From: Pseudahrensia aquimaris
GTDB lineage: Bacteria > Pseudomonadota > Alphaproteobacteria > Rhizobiales > Rhizobiaceae
Length of the DNA: 64,000 bases
Assembly: GCF_042676045.1 (NCBI RefSeq)
Contig: NZ_JBHTJV010000009.1
Coordinates: 434,001 to 498,000, forward strand
Reading direction: 5' to 3'
The first letter of the stretch is position 1. Every line of letters starts with the position of its first letter. Of the stretch, positions 9,068-18,022 are shown in pieces. The notes below the pieces were generated by a model. It worked only from the letters and a program-made list of their open reading frames with translations. It searched no databases and was not told the DNA's origin. The translations under genes were made by a program, and so were the position numbers.

Positions 9068-10075
9068 TCAGGCTTTAAAATAGCCGCGATACCAATCGAC
9101 AAACTGCGCGATGCCGTCTGCCAGCGGCGTATCGGGCGAAAACCCTACAGCCTTGCGCAAGTCTGATACATCCGCGCTTGTGGACTCCACATCTCCCGGC
9201 TGCATTGGCAAAAAATTCTTTATCGCCTTTTTGCCGAGCGCCGCTTCCAAGGTTTCGATGAATTCCATGAGCGGTACGGGCTTTGAATTGCCAATGTTGA
9301 AAATGCGGTAGGGTGCAGTCGATGTTGCGGTGTCTGGCGCTTGTGCGTCCCAGTTTTGATTGCCGTGGGGAATATGGTCTGCGACGCGCACAACGCCTTC
9401 CACGATGTCATCAATATAAGTGAAATCGCGAGCGTGTTGGCCTTGATTGAACACGTCGATCGTCTCGCCCGCCAGAATTTTTTGGGTGAACGAAAAATAG
9501 GCCATATCAGGCCGCCCCCAAGGCCCATAGACCGTGAAAAACCGCAGTCCTGTTAACGGCAGGCCATAAAGATGGGCGTAGGAATGAGCCATCATCTCGT
9601 TGGCTTTTTTCGTTGCTGCATAGAGCGACAGGGGGTGTTCGGTGGGAGTGTGCGGGCTGAAAGGCTGGTTTGCATTGGCCCCATATACGCTGCTGGAAGA
9701 TGCAAAAACCAAATGCGCCACCTGCGCTTGGCGGCAGGCTTCCACAATGTTGAGAAAGCCTGTCAGGTTGGAATCACCGTAGGCTTGTGGATTCTCCAAA
9801 CTATAGCGAACGCCCGCTTGCGCCGCGAGATGGATCACTCTGTCAAAACGATGTTGCGCAAACAGGGCATCAATGGCTGCGCGGTTGGCTATAGAGATTT
9901 CGTGAAACTCAATGGCATCGCGTCCAATGAGGCGATCAAGCCGCGCCTGTTTCAGCGTCGGGTCGTAGTAATTGTTGAGATCGTCCAGTCCAACAACATC
10001 ATGACCTGCCGCCAGCAAAGCGCGTGCAACATGGGCGCCCACAAAGCCGGCAACGCCAGTGACAAGAATTTTCAA
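9068..10075 (-). CDS. UDP-glucuronate 4-epimerase-like NAD-dependent epimerase
   Basis: A 335-residue extended SDR with VTGVAGFVGAHVA (residues 5-17), the SSSSVYG serine strand and the YAATKKANE catalytic Tyr/Lys. NNYYDPTLKQARL and FFTVYGPWGRPDM are characteristic of UDP-glucuronate 4-epimerases (LspL/CapI type), which make UDP-galacturonate for lipopolysaccharide cores or capsules. I chose a TTG start at 10075: a GGAG site lies eight bases before it and the protein then opens MKILVTG. The longer frame from 10120 adds 15 residues with no similarity. There is no polysaccharide cluster nearby. Exact sugar specificity is inferred. Confidence 0.88.
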   Translation of the reverse strand: MKILVTGVAGFVGAHVARALLAAGHDVVGLDDLNNYYDPTLKQARLDRLIGRDAIEFHEISIANRAAIDALFAQHRFDRVIHLAAQAGVRYSLENPQAYGDSNLTGFLNIVEACRQAQVAHLVFASSSSVYGANANQPFSPHTPTEHPLSLYAATKKANEMMAHSYAHLYGLPLTGLRFFTVYGPWGRPDMAYFSFTQKILAGETIDVFNQGQHARDFTYIDDIVEGVVRVADHIPHGNQNWDAQAPDTATSTAPYRIFNIGNSKPVPLMEFIETLEAALGKKAIKNFLPMQPGDVESTSADVSDLRKAVGFSPDTPLADGIAQFVDWYRGYFKA

Positions 10076-10170
10076 CCCGCGTTCTCCTAGTTCCCGACAT
10101 TTCCACGCATGACGGCGCAATTTAGGGACGGGTTACAGCGGAGACGATGAAATGAAAAGGCTTGAGACCT

Positions 10171-11769
10171 TTAAGCAGCCTTTGGCGCGGCACCGATAAC
10201 GGATTGATCAACATGCGCTTCGAATTTGGCGAAGTTGTCGATGAACATCTGCACCAGTTTGGCAGCTTGCGCATCATAAGCATCTTGATCCGCCCACGTG
10301 TCACGGGGGGTCAGCAAAGCCGCATCCACGCCCGGCACATGCACGGGGACTTCGATGCCAAAATTCTCATCCACGCGCATGGCGGCTTCGTTAAGTGAAC
10401 CGTCGAGTGCGCCTTTCAGCAGTGCCCGCGTTGCCTTGATCGGCATCCGCGAACCTTCGCCATAGGGTCCGCCCGTCCAGCCGGTATTGACCAGCCAGCA
10501 CACAGAATTATGAGCACCGATCTTCTCCCGCAACAAATTGCCATAGACACTTGGATGGCGCGGCATGAAAGGTGCGCCAAAACAGGTTGAGAACGTGGCT
10601 TGGACGCCCGTCACGCCTTTTTCCGTGCCCGCCACTTTCGCGGTGTAGCCAGAAAGGAAGTGATACATGGCCTGTTCCGCTGTCATCCGTGCGATAGGCG
10701 GCAACACGCCAAACGCGTCCGCAGTCAGCATAATCACCGTTTGCGGGTGCGGTGCGAGGCCTGTTTCAGAAGCATTGGGAATAAAGTGCATCGGGTAAGC
10801 CACACGGGTATTTTCCGTCAGGCTACCATCGTCAAAGTCTGGCTCTTTGGTTTTTGGATCAATGATTACATTTTCCAAAACTGCACCGGGGCGTTGCGTC
10901 GTGGAATAAATCTCCGGCTCCGCCTCCTGGCTGAGCTTGATTGCCTTGGCGTAGCAACCGCCTTCGAAGTTAAAGATGCCATTGTCTGACCAGCCGTGCT
11001 CGTCGTCGCCCACAAGCGTGCGTGAAGCGTCGGAGGATAGAGTGGTCTTGCCAGTGCCCGAAAGACCGAAGAACAGCGCTGTGTTGCCCTCATGGGTGTT
11101 GGCCGAGCAGTGCATCGGCATGACGCCCTTCGCTGGCAGCAGGTAATTGAGCATCCCGAAGACACTCTTTTTTGTCTCGCCAGCATATTCTGTGCCACCG
11201 ATGAGCACGATGCGACGCGATACGTTGACGGCAATCACTGTCTCCGACTTGCAGCCATGACGGGCAGGGTCCGCGCGAAAACTGGGCAGGTTGATGATCG
11301 TCAACTCGGGCTCGAAACCCTCAAGCTCTGTCTCGTCCGGGCGGCGCAGCAGGTGGCGAATAAAAAGGGCGTGCCACGCAAATTCTGTGAAAACCCGCGT
11401 GTCGATGCGGTAGGATGGATCAGCACCACCAAAGAGATCTTGGGCAAATAATTCTCGGCCCTGAGCATGAGCCTGAAAATCGGCCAACAGAGTATCGAAG
11501 TGTGCTTCGCTCATTGCCTGGTTATTGTCCCACCAAGCCGTGTCTTCTGTCTCCGCATCGCGAACCAGATACTTGTCGGTCGCGGAACGGCCCGTATGCT
11601 TGCCCGTGGTGACGGCAAGGGAGCCTTTAGCGGTTCGTTCTCCTTCGCCACGCGCCAGCGCCATGGCGAACAGCGTATCTTCGTCGTCGTTCCACGAAAG
11701 GCTTGCCAGATTGGTCAGACCGAACTTATCGGCGCCGAAATTTTCATTGTGTCGCCCGGTTTGTATCAC
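10171..11769 (-). CDS. pckA: Phosphoenolpyruvate carboxykinase (ATP)
   Basis: A 532-residue gluconeogenic enzyme converting oxaloacetate and ATP to phosphoenolpyruvate. The oxaloacetate-binding TGKHTGRS, the kinase-specific FGLSGTGKTTLS P-loop (near bases 11030-11065) and the VGDDEHGW metal segment are all present. The GTG at 11769 is preferred because an AGAGGA site lies upstream and the length then matches the family; the open frame continues to 11925 without resemblance. It is divergent from chvI. In Agrobacterium, pckA next to chvGI is known to be acid-induced and controlled by that pair; the shared intergenic region here suggests the same. Confidence 0.96.
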   Translation of the reverse strand: MIQTGRHNENFGADKFGLTNLASLSWNDDEDTLFAMALARGEGERTAKGSLAVTTGKHTGRSATDKYLVRDAETEDTAWWDNNQAMSEAHFDTLLADFQAHAQGRELFAQDLFGGADPSYRIDTRVFTEFAWHALFIRHLLRRPDETELEGFEPELTIINLPSFRADPARHGCKSETVIAVNVSRRIVLIGGTEYAGETKKSVFGMLNYLLPAKGVMPMHCSANTHEGNTALFFGLSGTGKTTLSSDASRTLVGDDEHGWSDNGIFNFEGGCYAKAIKLSQEAEPEIYSTTQRPGAVLENVIIDPKTKEPDFDDGSLTENTRVAYPMHFIPNASETGLAPHPQTVIMLTADAFGVLPPIARMTAEQAMYHFLSGYTAKVAGTEKGVTGVQATFSTCFGAPFMPRHPSVYGNLLREKIGAHNSVCWLVNTGWTGGPYGEGSRMPIKATRALLKGALDGSLNEAAMRVDENFGIEVPVHVPGVDAALLTPRDTWADQDAYDAQAAKLVQMFIDNFAKFEAHVDQSVIGAAPKAA

Positions 11770-11882
11770 GGTTGCGATCCTCTGACTTTGTGCAATTTCG
11801 GCCCAAAAAAGCCCCTGATTGCGGCGGACCCTATGGACATGACACATTCGTGACAAGCCAACGAAAGTCGATCTGAACGATT

Positions 11883-11942
11883 GAAATTGGGAAAATCGAT
11901 TTAATTTCCCAAAGGTCAGCGCCACAATTTGCGCCCAATTTC
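11883..11942. promoter_or_regulatory. Inverted repeats in the pckA-chvI divergent control region
   Basis: The 265 bases between pckA and chvI contain two nested inverted repeats. TTGGGAAA (11887-11894) pairs with TTTCCCAA (11905-11912) across ten bases. GAAATTGGG (11883-11891) also has a reverse complement CCCAATTTC at 11934-11942. They are suitable as an operator for a dimeric regulator acting on either promoter. Which protein binds, if any, is unknown; ChvI itself is the obvious candidate. Confidence 0.4.
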
Positions 11943-12034
11943 CGGTGACATGGCACTTCCTGTTGGAACTTTGGCGTTAACGCACTAGATTCCGGCTAGG
12001 CAAATTTTCAATAATGCCTTTTGGAGCGTCCTAA

Positions 12035-12742
12035 ATGCCCACAATTGCTCTCGTAGACGACGATCGAAACATCCTCACCTCCGTCTCCATCGCTTTGGAA
12101 TCGGAGGGTTATAAGGTTGAGACCTACACAGACGGTGCATCCGCGCTGGATGGTTTAATGGTCCGCAAGCCCGATTTGGGCATTTTCGATATTAAAATGC
12201 CTCGCATGGACGGCATGGAGTTGCTGCGCCGACTGCGCCAAAAGTCCGACCTTCCAGTCATTTTCCTAACGTCGAAGGACGATGAGATCGACGAATTGTT
12301 CGGCCTGAAAATGGGTGCGGATGATTTTATCACCAAGCCGTTTTCCCAGCGCCTGCTCGTTGAGCGGGTCAAAGCTGTGCTGCGCCGTGTTGCCGCTCGC
12401 GCCGAAGGTGCCGTGCGCGATGAAGAAGCAACCGCGAAGTCTGTTTTGGAGCGTGGGCATCTGTCGATGGATCAAGAGCGCCACACAAGCGAATGGAAGG
12501 GCAAGCCGGTAACGCTCACCGTGACAGAGTTTCTCATTCTCTTCGCACTCGCCCAACGCCCCGGTGTCGTCAAAAGCCGCGATTCGCTGATGGATGCTGC
12601 CTACGACGATCAAGTTTATGTTGATGACCGGACCATCGACAGCCACATCAAGCGGTTGCGCAAAAAGTTCAAAGCCATCGACGATTCGTTTGATATGATC
12701 GAAACGCTTTACGGCGTCGGCTACCGCTTCCGCGAAGGCTGA
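12035..12742 (+). CDS. chvI: Response regulator ChvI
   Basis: A 235-residue OmpR/PhoB-type regulator. The receiver has the acidic pocket VDDD (residues 7-10), the phosphoacceptor Asp52 in IFDIKMPRMDG, Thr in FLTSK and Lys in ITKPFS. The C-terminal winged helix ends GVGYRF, as in the OmpR class. ChvI with ChvG controls acid, envelope-stress and host-contact genes in Rhizobiales (ExoS-ChvI, BvrS-BvrR). The ATG is preceded by TTGGAG about eight bases upstream. It is followed after five bases by chvG, so the two are one transcript. Confidence 0.96.
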   Translation: MPTIALVDDDRNILTSVSIALESEGYKVETYTDGASALDGLMVRKPDLGIFDIKMPRMDGMELLRRLRQKSDLPVIFLTSKDDEIDELFGLKMGADDFITKPFSQRLLVERVKAVLRRVAARAEGAVRDEEATAKSVLERGHLSMDQERHTSEWKGKPVTLTVTEFLILFALAQRPGVVKSRDSLMDAAYDDQVYVDDRTIDSHIKRLRKKFKAIDDSFDMIETLYGVGYRFREG

Positions 12743-12747
12743 TCGCC

Positions 12748-14580
12748 TTGCTGGCGCGCAACGAACCGCAGGCACCTGCGCTTCCCAACGACGCTACGAC
12801 TCCAAGTTTTTCTGAACCACCGGCATCGCCCAAGCGGCGAAAGCGTTCGGGTCTTCGTAACTTTATCAGCCGAACCGTATTCTCCACGCTCGGCCAGCGA
12901 ATTTTGCTGATCAACATTCTGGGTCTGCTGGTTCTTGTTTCCGGCATTCTCTATCTCAACCAATTCCGCGAAAGCCTGATCGAAGCGCGGGTTGAAAGCC
13001 TGCTGACCCAAGGCGAGATTATTTCCGGTGCCATTGGCTCCCGTGCCACAGTGGAAACGGACGCGCTGGCGATTGATATAGACAAGCTGGCTGAATTACG
13101 CGCCGGCGAAAGCATCGCACCCAATGTGTCGGAAAGCCTCGATTTTCCCATTGATCCCGAAGAGGTGGCGCCGGTTCTGCGCAGACTTATTTCGCCAACT
13201 CGCACCCGCGCCCGCATCTTTGCGCCCGATGGCGAAATCCTGCTCGATTCAGCGCGGCTGTTTTATTCCAGAGGTCAGATTCTGCGGTTTGATTTGCCGC
13301 CGCCGGACGGTGGTAGTGCCTCGCTTTGGCAGACAGTTGAGAACACGTTTAACAACATCTTCTTCCGCAGCAACTTGCCGATCTACACCGACCCCGCCGA
13401 TGGCAATGGCACGGCATATTCCGAAGTTGTCACGGCGCTAACCGGCGTTCCTGCGAGCAAGACCCGCCGCACAGTGGAGGGCGATACGATTGTCTCGGTT
13501 GCGGTTCCTGTTCAGCGATCCCGCGCTATTTTGGGTGTTCTGCTGCTGTCCACGCAGGCGGGCGATATTGACAAGATCATCCGTGGCGAGCGCCAAGCGA
13601 TTGGCCGCACGTTTGCGGTGGCACTACTTGTAACGTTGCTTCTCTCCTACCTGCTGGCCTCCACCATTGCCAAACCGCTCAAAAAACTCTCTGCCGCCGC
13701 CGAGCGTGTCCGTCTTGGCGTGCGCAAGCGTGAAGAAATTCCGGATTTTTCCGACCGTCATGACGAAATCGGGCATCTCTCCACATCCCTTCGAGACATG
13801 ACGGATTCGCTCTACAACCGTATTGAGGCCATCGAGCGTTTTGCCGCTGATGTGAGCCACGAGTTGAAGAACCCGCTCACCAGCCTGCGCAGCGCGGTGG
13901 AGACGTTGCCGCTGGCCAAGCGCGACGAACAACGCGAAAGCCTGCTGGCTATCATCCAGCATGATGTGCGTCGCCTCGATCGCCTTATCAGTGATATTTC
14001 CGATGCGTCTCGCCTCGATGCTGAGTTGGCACGGGAGGATGCAGCGAATGTCGATCTGGTCGCTTTGCTGGAATCGATCAACGACACTTATTCAAACATC
14101 GCCCGCAACACCAAGGGCAATTCCGCGAAGATATCGCTAACGATCGAGAATCAAGGTGATGCCCGTCGCACAAGCAAAACCGCCCCGCGCTGGATCGTTT
14201 CCGGGCACGAAGGGCGCCTTGGGCAGGTGATGGCCAATTTGATCGAGAACGCCCGCACCTTTGTGCCGGAACGTGGAGGGCAGATCGACGTCACCCTTCG
14301 CCGCCGTGGCAACCGCGCCATCATCACTGTTGCTGATAATGGCCCCGGTATAGACCCTGAAAACTTCGAGCGGGTTTTCGAGCGTTTCTACACCGACCGT
14401 CCGGGTGCAGAATCTTTCGGTCAGAATTCCGGGCTTGGCCTGTCTATCACACGTCAGATTATTGATGCCCACAACGGCACCATCAAAGCCGGTAACATCA
14501 TGAACAATGATACACGACTGGGTGCGATTTTCACGGTTTCACTGCCGCTGAATCTTAAAGCGAGTGGCGTCAATGGCTGA
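12748..14580 (+). CDS. chvG: Sensor histidine kinase ChvG (ExoS/BvrS family)
   Basis: A 610-residue inner-membrane kinase. There is a cytoplasmic Pro-rich start, a first membrane helix near residues 52-70, a large periplasmic domain to about 285, a second helix near 288-308, then a HAMP segment. The H-box DVSHELKNPL has the phosphorylated His near 371. The ATP-binding domain shows NLIENA and DNGPGI. It phosphorylates ChvI and is held in check by ExoR in relatives; no exoR is seen here. The only well-placed start is the TTG at 12748, five bases after chvI. Its 3' end overlaps hprK by eight bases. Confidence 0.95.
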   Translation: MLARNEPQAPALPNDATTPSFSEPPASPKRRKRSGLRNFISRTVFSTLGQRILLINILGLLVLVSGILYLNQFRESLIEARVESLLTQGEIISGAIGSRATVETDALAIDIDKLAELRAGESIAPNVSESLDFPIDPEEVAPVLRRLISPTRTRARIFAPDGEILLDSARLFYSRGQILRFDLPPPDGGSASLWQTVENTFNNIFFRSNLPIYTDPADGNGTAYSEVVTALTGVPASKTRRTVEGDTIVSVAVPVQRSRAILGVLLLSTQAGDIDKIIRGERQAIGRTFAVALLVTLLLSYLLASTIAKPLKKLSAAAERVRLGVRKREEIPDFSDRHDEIGHLSTSLRDMTDSLYNRIEAIERFAADVSHELKNPLTSLRSAVETLPLAKRDEQRESLLAIIQHDVRRLDRLISDISDASRLDAELAREDAANVDLVALLESINDTYSNIARNTKGNSAKISLTIENQGDARRTSKTAPRWIVSGHEGRLGQVMANLIENARTFVPERGGQIDVTLRRRGNRAIITVADNGPGIDPENFERVFERFYTDRPGAESFGQNSGLGLSITRQIIDAHNGTIKAGNIMNNDTRLGAIFTVSLPLNLKASGVNG

Positions 14581-15016
14581 TGATAGGCTTACGCCCACCG
14601 TTCACGCTTGCGCTGTCGTTTTGGGCCGTTTCGGTGTGTTGATTGAAGGCGCATCTGGGAGCGGCAAAAGCCGTCTTGCCGATGCGCTCATTGAAGCCGC
14701 CCATCAAAAAAACCAATTTGCCCGTTGGGTAGCGGATGATCGGGTTGTGATCAGCGGCGAAGGAAGCAGGTGTACTGCCAGCGCCCCGCCAGTAATTGCC
14801 GGACAGGCCGAGCACGCCTTTCTGGGAATTGTTGATACACCTCATCTGGAATCGGCGAAAATCGATCTCGTTGTACGCCTGCTGCCGTCCGATCCTCTGG
14901 AGCGCATGCCGTTTACCACTGAAAGCCGCTACGGATTGCCGCTGCTTTTCGTGCCACAACGGGCACTTTCCGTGTCTGTGCCGCTTGTTCAGGCCCGTTT
15001 GCGCCAAATCGGCTAG
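14573..15016 (+). CDS. hprK: HPr kinase, short alphaproteobacterial form
   Basis: This 147-residue protein is only the C-terminal kinase half of classical HprK/P, as is normal in alphaproteobacteria. The Walker A motif GASGSGKS lies near residues 27-34, and the following WVADDRVV corresponds to the metal and nucleotide region. It phosphorylates a serine of HPr, here probably Ser74 of the product two genes downstream. The ATG at 14573 lies within the end of chvG; a GTG nine bases earlier is an alternative. Its position between a two-component system and PTS genes is the standard rhizobial arrangement. Confidence 0.92.
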   Translation: MADDRLTPTVHACAVVLGRFGVLIEGASGSGKSRLADALIEAAHQKNQFARWVADDRVVISGEGSRCTASAPPVIAGQAEHAFLGIVDTPHLESAKIDLVVRLLPSDPLERMPFTTESRYGLPLLFVPQRALSVSVPLVQARLRQIG

Positions 15017-15088
15017 TTTTTGCTTGCAAGTCTCAACAGGCGTGCAAACATATGCCTCGTAATGCGTCCAAACAGGATACGCGGTCTG

Positions 15089-15493
15089 ATGATCGGACTG
15101 GTGCTCGTAACTCATGGTGGTCTGGCAAACGAGTTTCAACTCGCGCTGGAGCATGTTGTTGGTCCCCAGGAGCAGGTCGAGACGGTTTCCATCGGGCCCG
15201 ATGACGACATGGAGCAGCGCCGCCGCGATATTCTCGACAGCGTCGGTAGGGTCAACAAGGGCATGGGCGCGATTATTCTTACCGATATGTTCGGCGGCAC
15301 GCCTTCGAATCTTTCCATATCCATCATGGAGCCAGGAATGATTGAGGTCGTGGCCGGCGTCAATTTGCCGATGCTCATCAAACTTGCAGGTGTTCGCGCC
15401 AACGACGATATGCAGGCAGCGCTGGATGCCGCATTGGAATCGGGGCGTCGGTATATCAATGTGGCCAGCCAGGTATTAGCGGGGCAGTCTTGA
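15089..15493 (+). CDS. PTS EIIA component, mannose family
   Basis: A 134-residue EIIA-Man-type phosphocarrier. The active-site histidine is in LVLVTHGGLA (residues 4-13), and the dimer/active-site strand ILTDMFGGTPSN follows. No EIIB, EIIC or EIID is encoded nearby, so this is a regulatory rather than a transport PTS: phosphate passes from EI (usually PtsP) to HPr to this protein, which signals to other systems. The ATG at 15089 begins the conserved MIGLVLV; the open frame upstream is unlike the family. Its end lies 62 bases before the HPr start. Confidence 0.93.
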   Translation: MIGLVLVTHGGLANEFQLALEHVVGPQEQVETVSIGPDDDMEQRRRDILDSVGRVNKGMGAIILTDMFGGTPSNLSISIMEPGMIEVVAGVNLPMLIKLAGVRANDDMQAALDAALESGRRYINVASQVLAGQS

Positions 15494-15555
15494 AACAACG
15501 GGGCAAGCGGGTTGCGATGTCATGGGCAACCAAGGGTGGAAGCAGGGACCAGAAG

Positions 15556-15909
15556 ATGAGTGGGCAGGCAGCGCAGAGCGCCAATGACAACAGCAACCAG
15601 GGTGGTGGCTTGAAATCTGAGAGTAAAGTGAAAAACGGGGTCGAAATTCGCCGGTTCGACATCTGCAACATGCGCGGCCTGCATGCGCGCGCTTCAGCAA
15701 AATTTGTCCGAACGGCGGAAGAGTTCAATGCTGATATTCAAGTCTCTAAAGACGGAAGCACGGTCAGTGCAACTTCGATCATGGGCTTGATGATGCTGGC
15801 AGCTGCGCCGGGTTGCAGCATCGAAGTGTCTGCTTCAGGCAAACAGGCTGGTGAGGCGCTTGATGCCTTGGAAGAGCTTGTTGCAGACCGTTTCGGCGAA
15901 GGCGAATAG
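15556..15909 (+). CDS. HPr phosphocarrier protein with N-terminal extension
   Basis: HPr of 117 residues; the usual core is about 88. The phosphorylated histidine is His43 in NMRGLHARASAKF, and the regulatory serine equivalent to Ser46 is Ser74 in ATSIMGLMMLA. The first 28 or so residues are a polar Gln/Ser/Asn-rich extension not part of the HPr fold. I picked the ATG at 15556 because AGGGA sits seven bases upstream; in-frame starts at 15517 and 15490 would make the tail longer still. With HprK and EIIA it forms the nitrogen/regulatory PTS branch. Six bases separate its stop from the convergent coaA stop. Confidence 0.92.
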   Translation: MSGQAAQSANDNSNQGGGLKSESKVKNGVEIRRFDICNMRGLHARASAKFVRTAEEFNADIQVSKDGSTVSATSIMGLMMLAAAPGCSIEVSASGKQAGEALDALEELVADRFGEGE

Positions 15910-15915
15910 GCTTAT

Positions 15916-16899
15916 CTACATCCTGCGAAGCGCCACCATATCGACGCCGTGATCCGCCCCCTTGTGAAGCACAAGGTCTGCGCGCAGCCGCGTCGGCAGA
16001 ATATTTTCTTTCAGATTGCGCAGGTTGATGTTTTCCCAAAGATCAATGGCAATCGCCATCGCCGCATCGGGTGAAATTTCTGCATAGCGGTGGAAGAAAC
16101 TCTGAGGGTCGCGAAAAGCTGTATCGCGAAGACGCATGAAACGATCAATATACCAGCGGCGGATGACTTCAGCGTCGGCATCAATGTAGATCGAAAAATC
16201 GAAGAAATCCGATACGAAGGGCACGCCCTGTCCGTCTCTCGGCAACTCGCTGGTTTGCAGCACGTTGATGCCTTCGAAGATCAGAATGTCCGGTCGATCA
16301 ACGATTGCGTGTTTTCCCTCCAGCACATCATAGACCATGTGCGAATAAAGCGGTGCCTTTACGTTGCGATGACCGGATTTAATGTCGGTGAGAAACTCCA
16401 AAATCCGCCGCCGGTCGAAACTCTCAGGGAAGCCCTTGCGATCCATCAAATTTCTGCTGCGTAATTCCTCATTCGGCAGAAGAAATCCATCCGTGGTAAT
16501 CAGATCCACCTTCGGACTTGAAGGCCACCGCGCCATCAATTCACGCAAGATGCGGGCGGTTGTCGATTTGCCAACGGCCACCGAGCCCGCAATGCCGATA
16601 ACAAAGGGCGTTTTGTGACCCTTTGTGTTCAGGAATTGCCGGCGTTGTTGATAGAGATTTTGCGCTGCTTCTACATGGCTCGACAACAAGCGCGATAACG
16701 AAAGATAGATGCGTTGCACCTCATCCAGAGCAATCGGGTCGTTCATTGCGCGCAGCCGCTCGACTTCGGCTTCGGAAAGCGTGAGCGGTGTGTCGGCGCG
16801 GAACTCTGCCCATTCGTCTATGCCGAAAACCAGATAGGGCGACAGATTAACGTCGCCAAATATCTTCTCGATTTTCGCACGCCTGTTTTTCGAAACCAT
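15916..16899 (-). CDS. coaA: Pantothenate kinase, type I
   Basis: A 327-residue enzyme that phosphorylates pantothenate, the committed step of coenzyme A synthesis. The P-loop GIAGSVAVGKSTT lies near residue 102, followed by ITTDGFLLPN and LIFEGINVLQ, both typical of bacterial type I CoaA. Length fits the family. It is the last gene of the minus-strand his cluster, four bases after hisE. This placement is common in Rhizobiales and implies co-transcription rather than a shared pathway. Confidence 0.96.
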   Translation of the reverse strand: MVSKNRRAKIEKIFGDVNLSPYLVFGIDEWAEFRADTPLTLSEAEVERLRAMNDPIALDEVQRIYLSLSRLLSSHVEAAQNLYQQRRQFLNTKGHKTPFVIGIAGSVAVGKSTTARILRELMARWPSSPKVDLITTDGFLLPNEELRSRNLMDRKGFPESFDRRRILEFLTDIKSGHRNVKAPLYSHMVYDVLEGKHAIVDRPDILIFEGINVLQTSELPRDGQGVPFVSDFFDFSIYIDADAEVIRRWYIDRFMRLRDTAFRDPQSFFHRYAEISPDAAMAIAIDLWENINLRNLKENILPTRLRADLVLHKGADHGVDMVALRRM

Positions 16900-16903
16900 C
16901 GGG

Positions 16904-17224
16904 TCAGCCGCCGCGTGATGCTTTTTCAGTGATGCCGGATTGGCCCGTGCGCCGTTCCAATTCGTCCATCACATCCCCCACGCTCACCTCCTTCATATGC
17001 AGAACGACCAGCAGGTGAAACAGTAGATCAGCGGCTTCATCGCGGGTCTTGGTGCTGTCTTCGGCAATCGCGGCGATGACGGTTTCCACCGCCTCTTCGC
17101 CCAGCTTTTCTGCCGCTTTGTTGATGCCAGAGCCAACAAGCGTTGCCGTCCAAGACGAGGCGTCACCAGACGTTGCACGCGTAGCGATAATGGCTTCCAG
17201 ATCTTGCAGAGAGAAATTGGTCAA
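16904..17224 (-). CDS. hisE: Phosphoribosyl-ATP diphosphatase HisE
   Basis: A 106-residue all-helical MazG-fold enzyme that hydrolyses phosphoribosyl-ATP to phosphoribosyl-AMP, the second step of histidine synthesis. It shows KLGEEAVETVIAA and DEAADLLFHLLV, which carry the metal-binding acidic residues. It lies between hisF (30 bases upstream) and coaA (four bases downstream). HisI, the next activity, is not fused to it and is not in the window. Confidence 0.95.
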   Translation of the reverse strand: MTNFSLQDLEAIIATRATSGDASSWTATLVGSGINKAAEKLGEEAVETVIAAIAEDSTKTRDEAADLLFHLLVVLHMKEVSVGDVMDELERRTGQSGITEKASRGG

Positions 17225-17254
17225 TGCGGCTCCTCACCCATTGGCGTGTGCAGC

Positions 17255-18022
17255 TTAGATGACGGTGCGAACGGGAATGCCCGCGCGCGCCATATGAGCC
17301 TTGGCTTCCCCTATCGTATAGGTGCCAAAATGAAAAATCGACGCCGCAAGCACGGCACTTGCGTGGCCGTCTGTTACCGCCTCAACCAGATGGTCCAGGT
17401 TGCCTGCGCCGCCTGATGCGATGACGGGAACGGAGACGGCATCTGCAATGGCGCGGGTAAGCGGCAGGTTGTAGCCGTCTTTCGTTCCGTCGCGGTCCAT
17501 TGAAGTGAGCAGAATTTCGCCCGCACCTTTTTCCACCATCAGCATAGCGAATTCGACCGCGTCGATGCCTGTTGGCGTACGCCCCCCATGGGTAAATATT
17601 TCAAAACGACCTTCAGATACCTGCTTGGCATCCAGCGAAGCCACGATGCACTGATTGCCAAACTTGTCCGCGGCGCGGGCGATCACGTCCGGATCGTTCA
17701 CGGCTGCGGTGTTGAACGAAACCTTGTCTGCACCTGCCAACAGCAGCTTGCGAACATCCTCCGGCGTGCGCACGCCCCCGCCGACAGTCAGCGGCATGAA
17801 GCAATGTTCCGCCGTGCGGGAAACCACATCGTAAATCGTCTCGCGGTTGTCAGATGAAGCCGTGATATCGAGAAAGCAAAGCTCGTCTGCACCAGCCGCA
17901 TCGTACGCTTTCGCAGCCTCAACGGGATCGCCTGCGTCGACGAGATCGACAAAGTTCACGCCTTTGACGACACGCCCGTCCTTCACGTCGAGGCAAGGTA
18001 TAATGCGGGTTTTCAGGGTCAT
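17255..18022 (-). CDS. hisF: Imidazole glycerol phosphate synthase cyclase subunit HisF
   Basis: A 255-residue (beta/alpha)8 barrel. The first catalytic Asp is at residue 12 in IIPCLDVKDGRVVKG and the second is in IVASLDAK. Phosphate-binding glycine regions (GGGVRTPED, ASGGAGNLD) are intact. It combines ammonia made by HisH with PRFAR to form imidazole glycerol phosphate and AICAR. Its ATG overlaps the hisA stop, consistent with translational coupling in the his operon. Confidence 0.97.
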   Translation of the reverse strand: MTLKTRIIPCLDVKDGRVVKGVNFVDLVDAGDPVEAAKAYDAAGADELCFLDITASSDNRETIYDVVSRTAEHCFMPLTVGGGVRTPEDVRKLLLAGADKVSFNTAAVNDPDVIARAADKFGNQCIVASLDAKQVSEGRFEIFTHGGRTPTGIDAVEFAMLMVEKGAGEILLTSMDRDGTKDGYNLPLTRAIADAVSVPVIASGGAGNLDHLVEAVTDGHASAVLAASIFHFGTYTIGEAKAHMARAGIPVRTVI

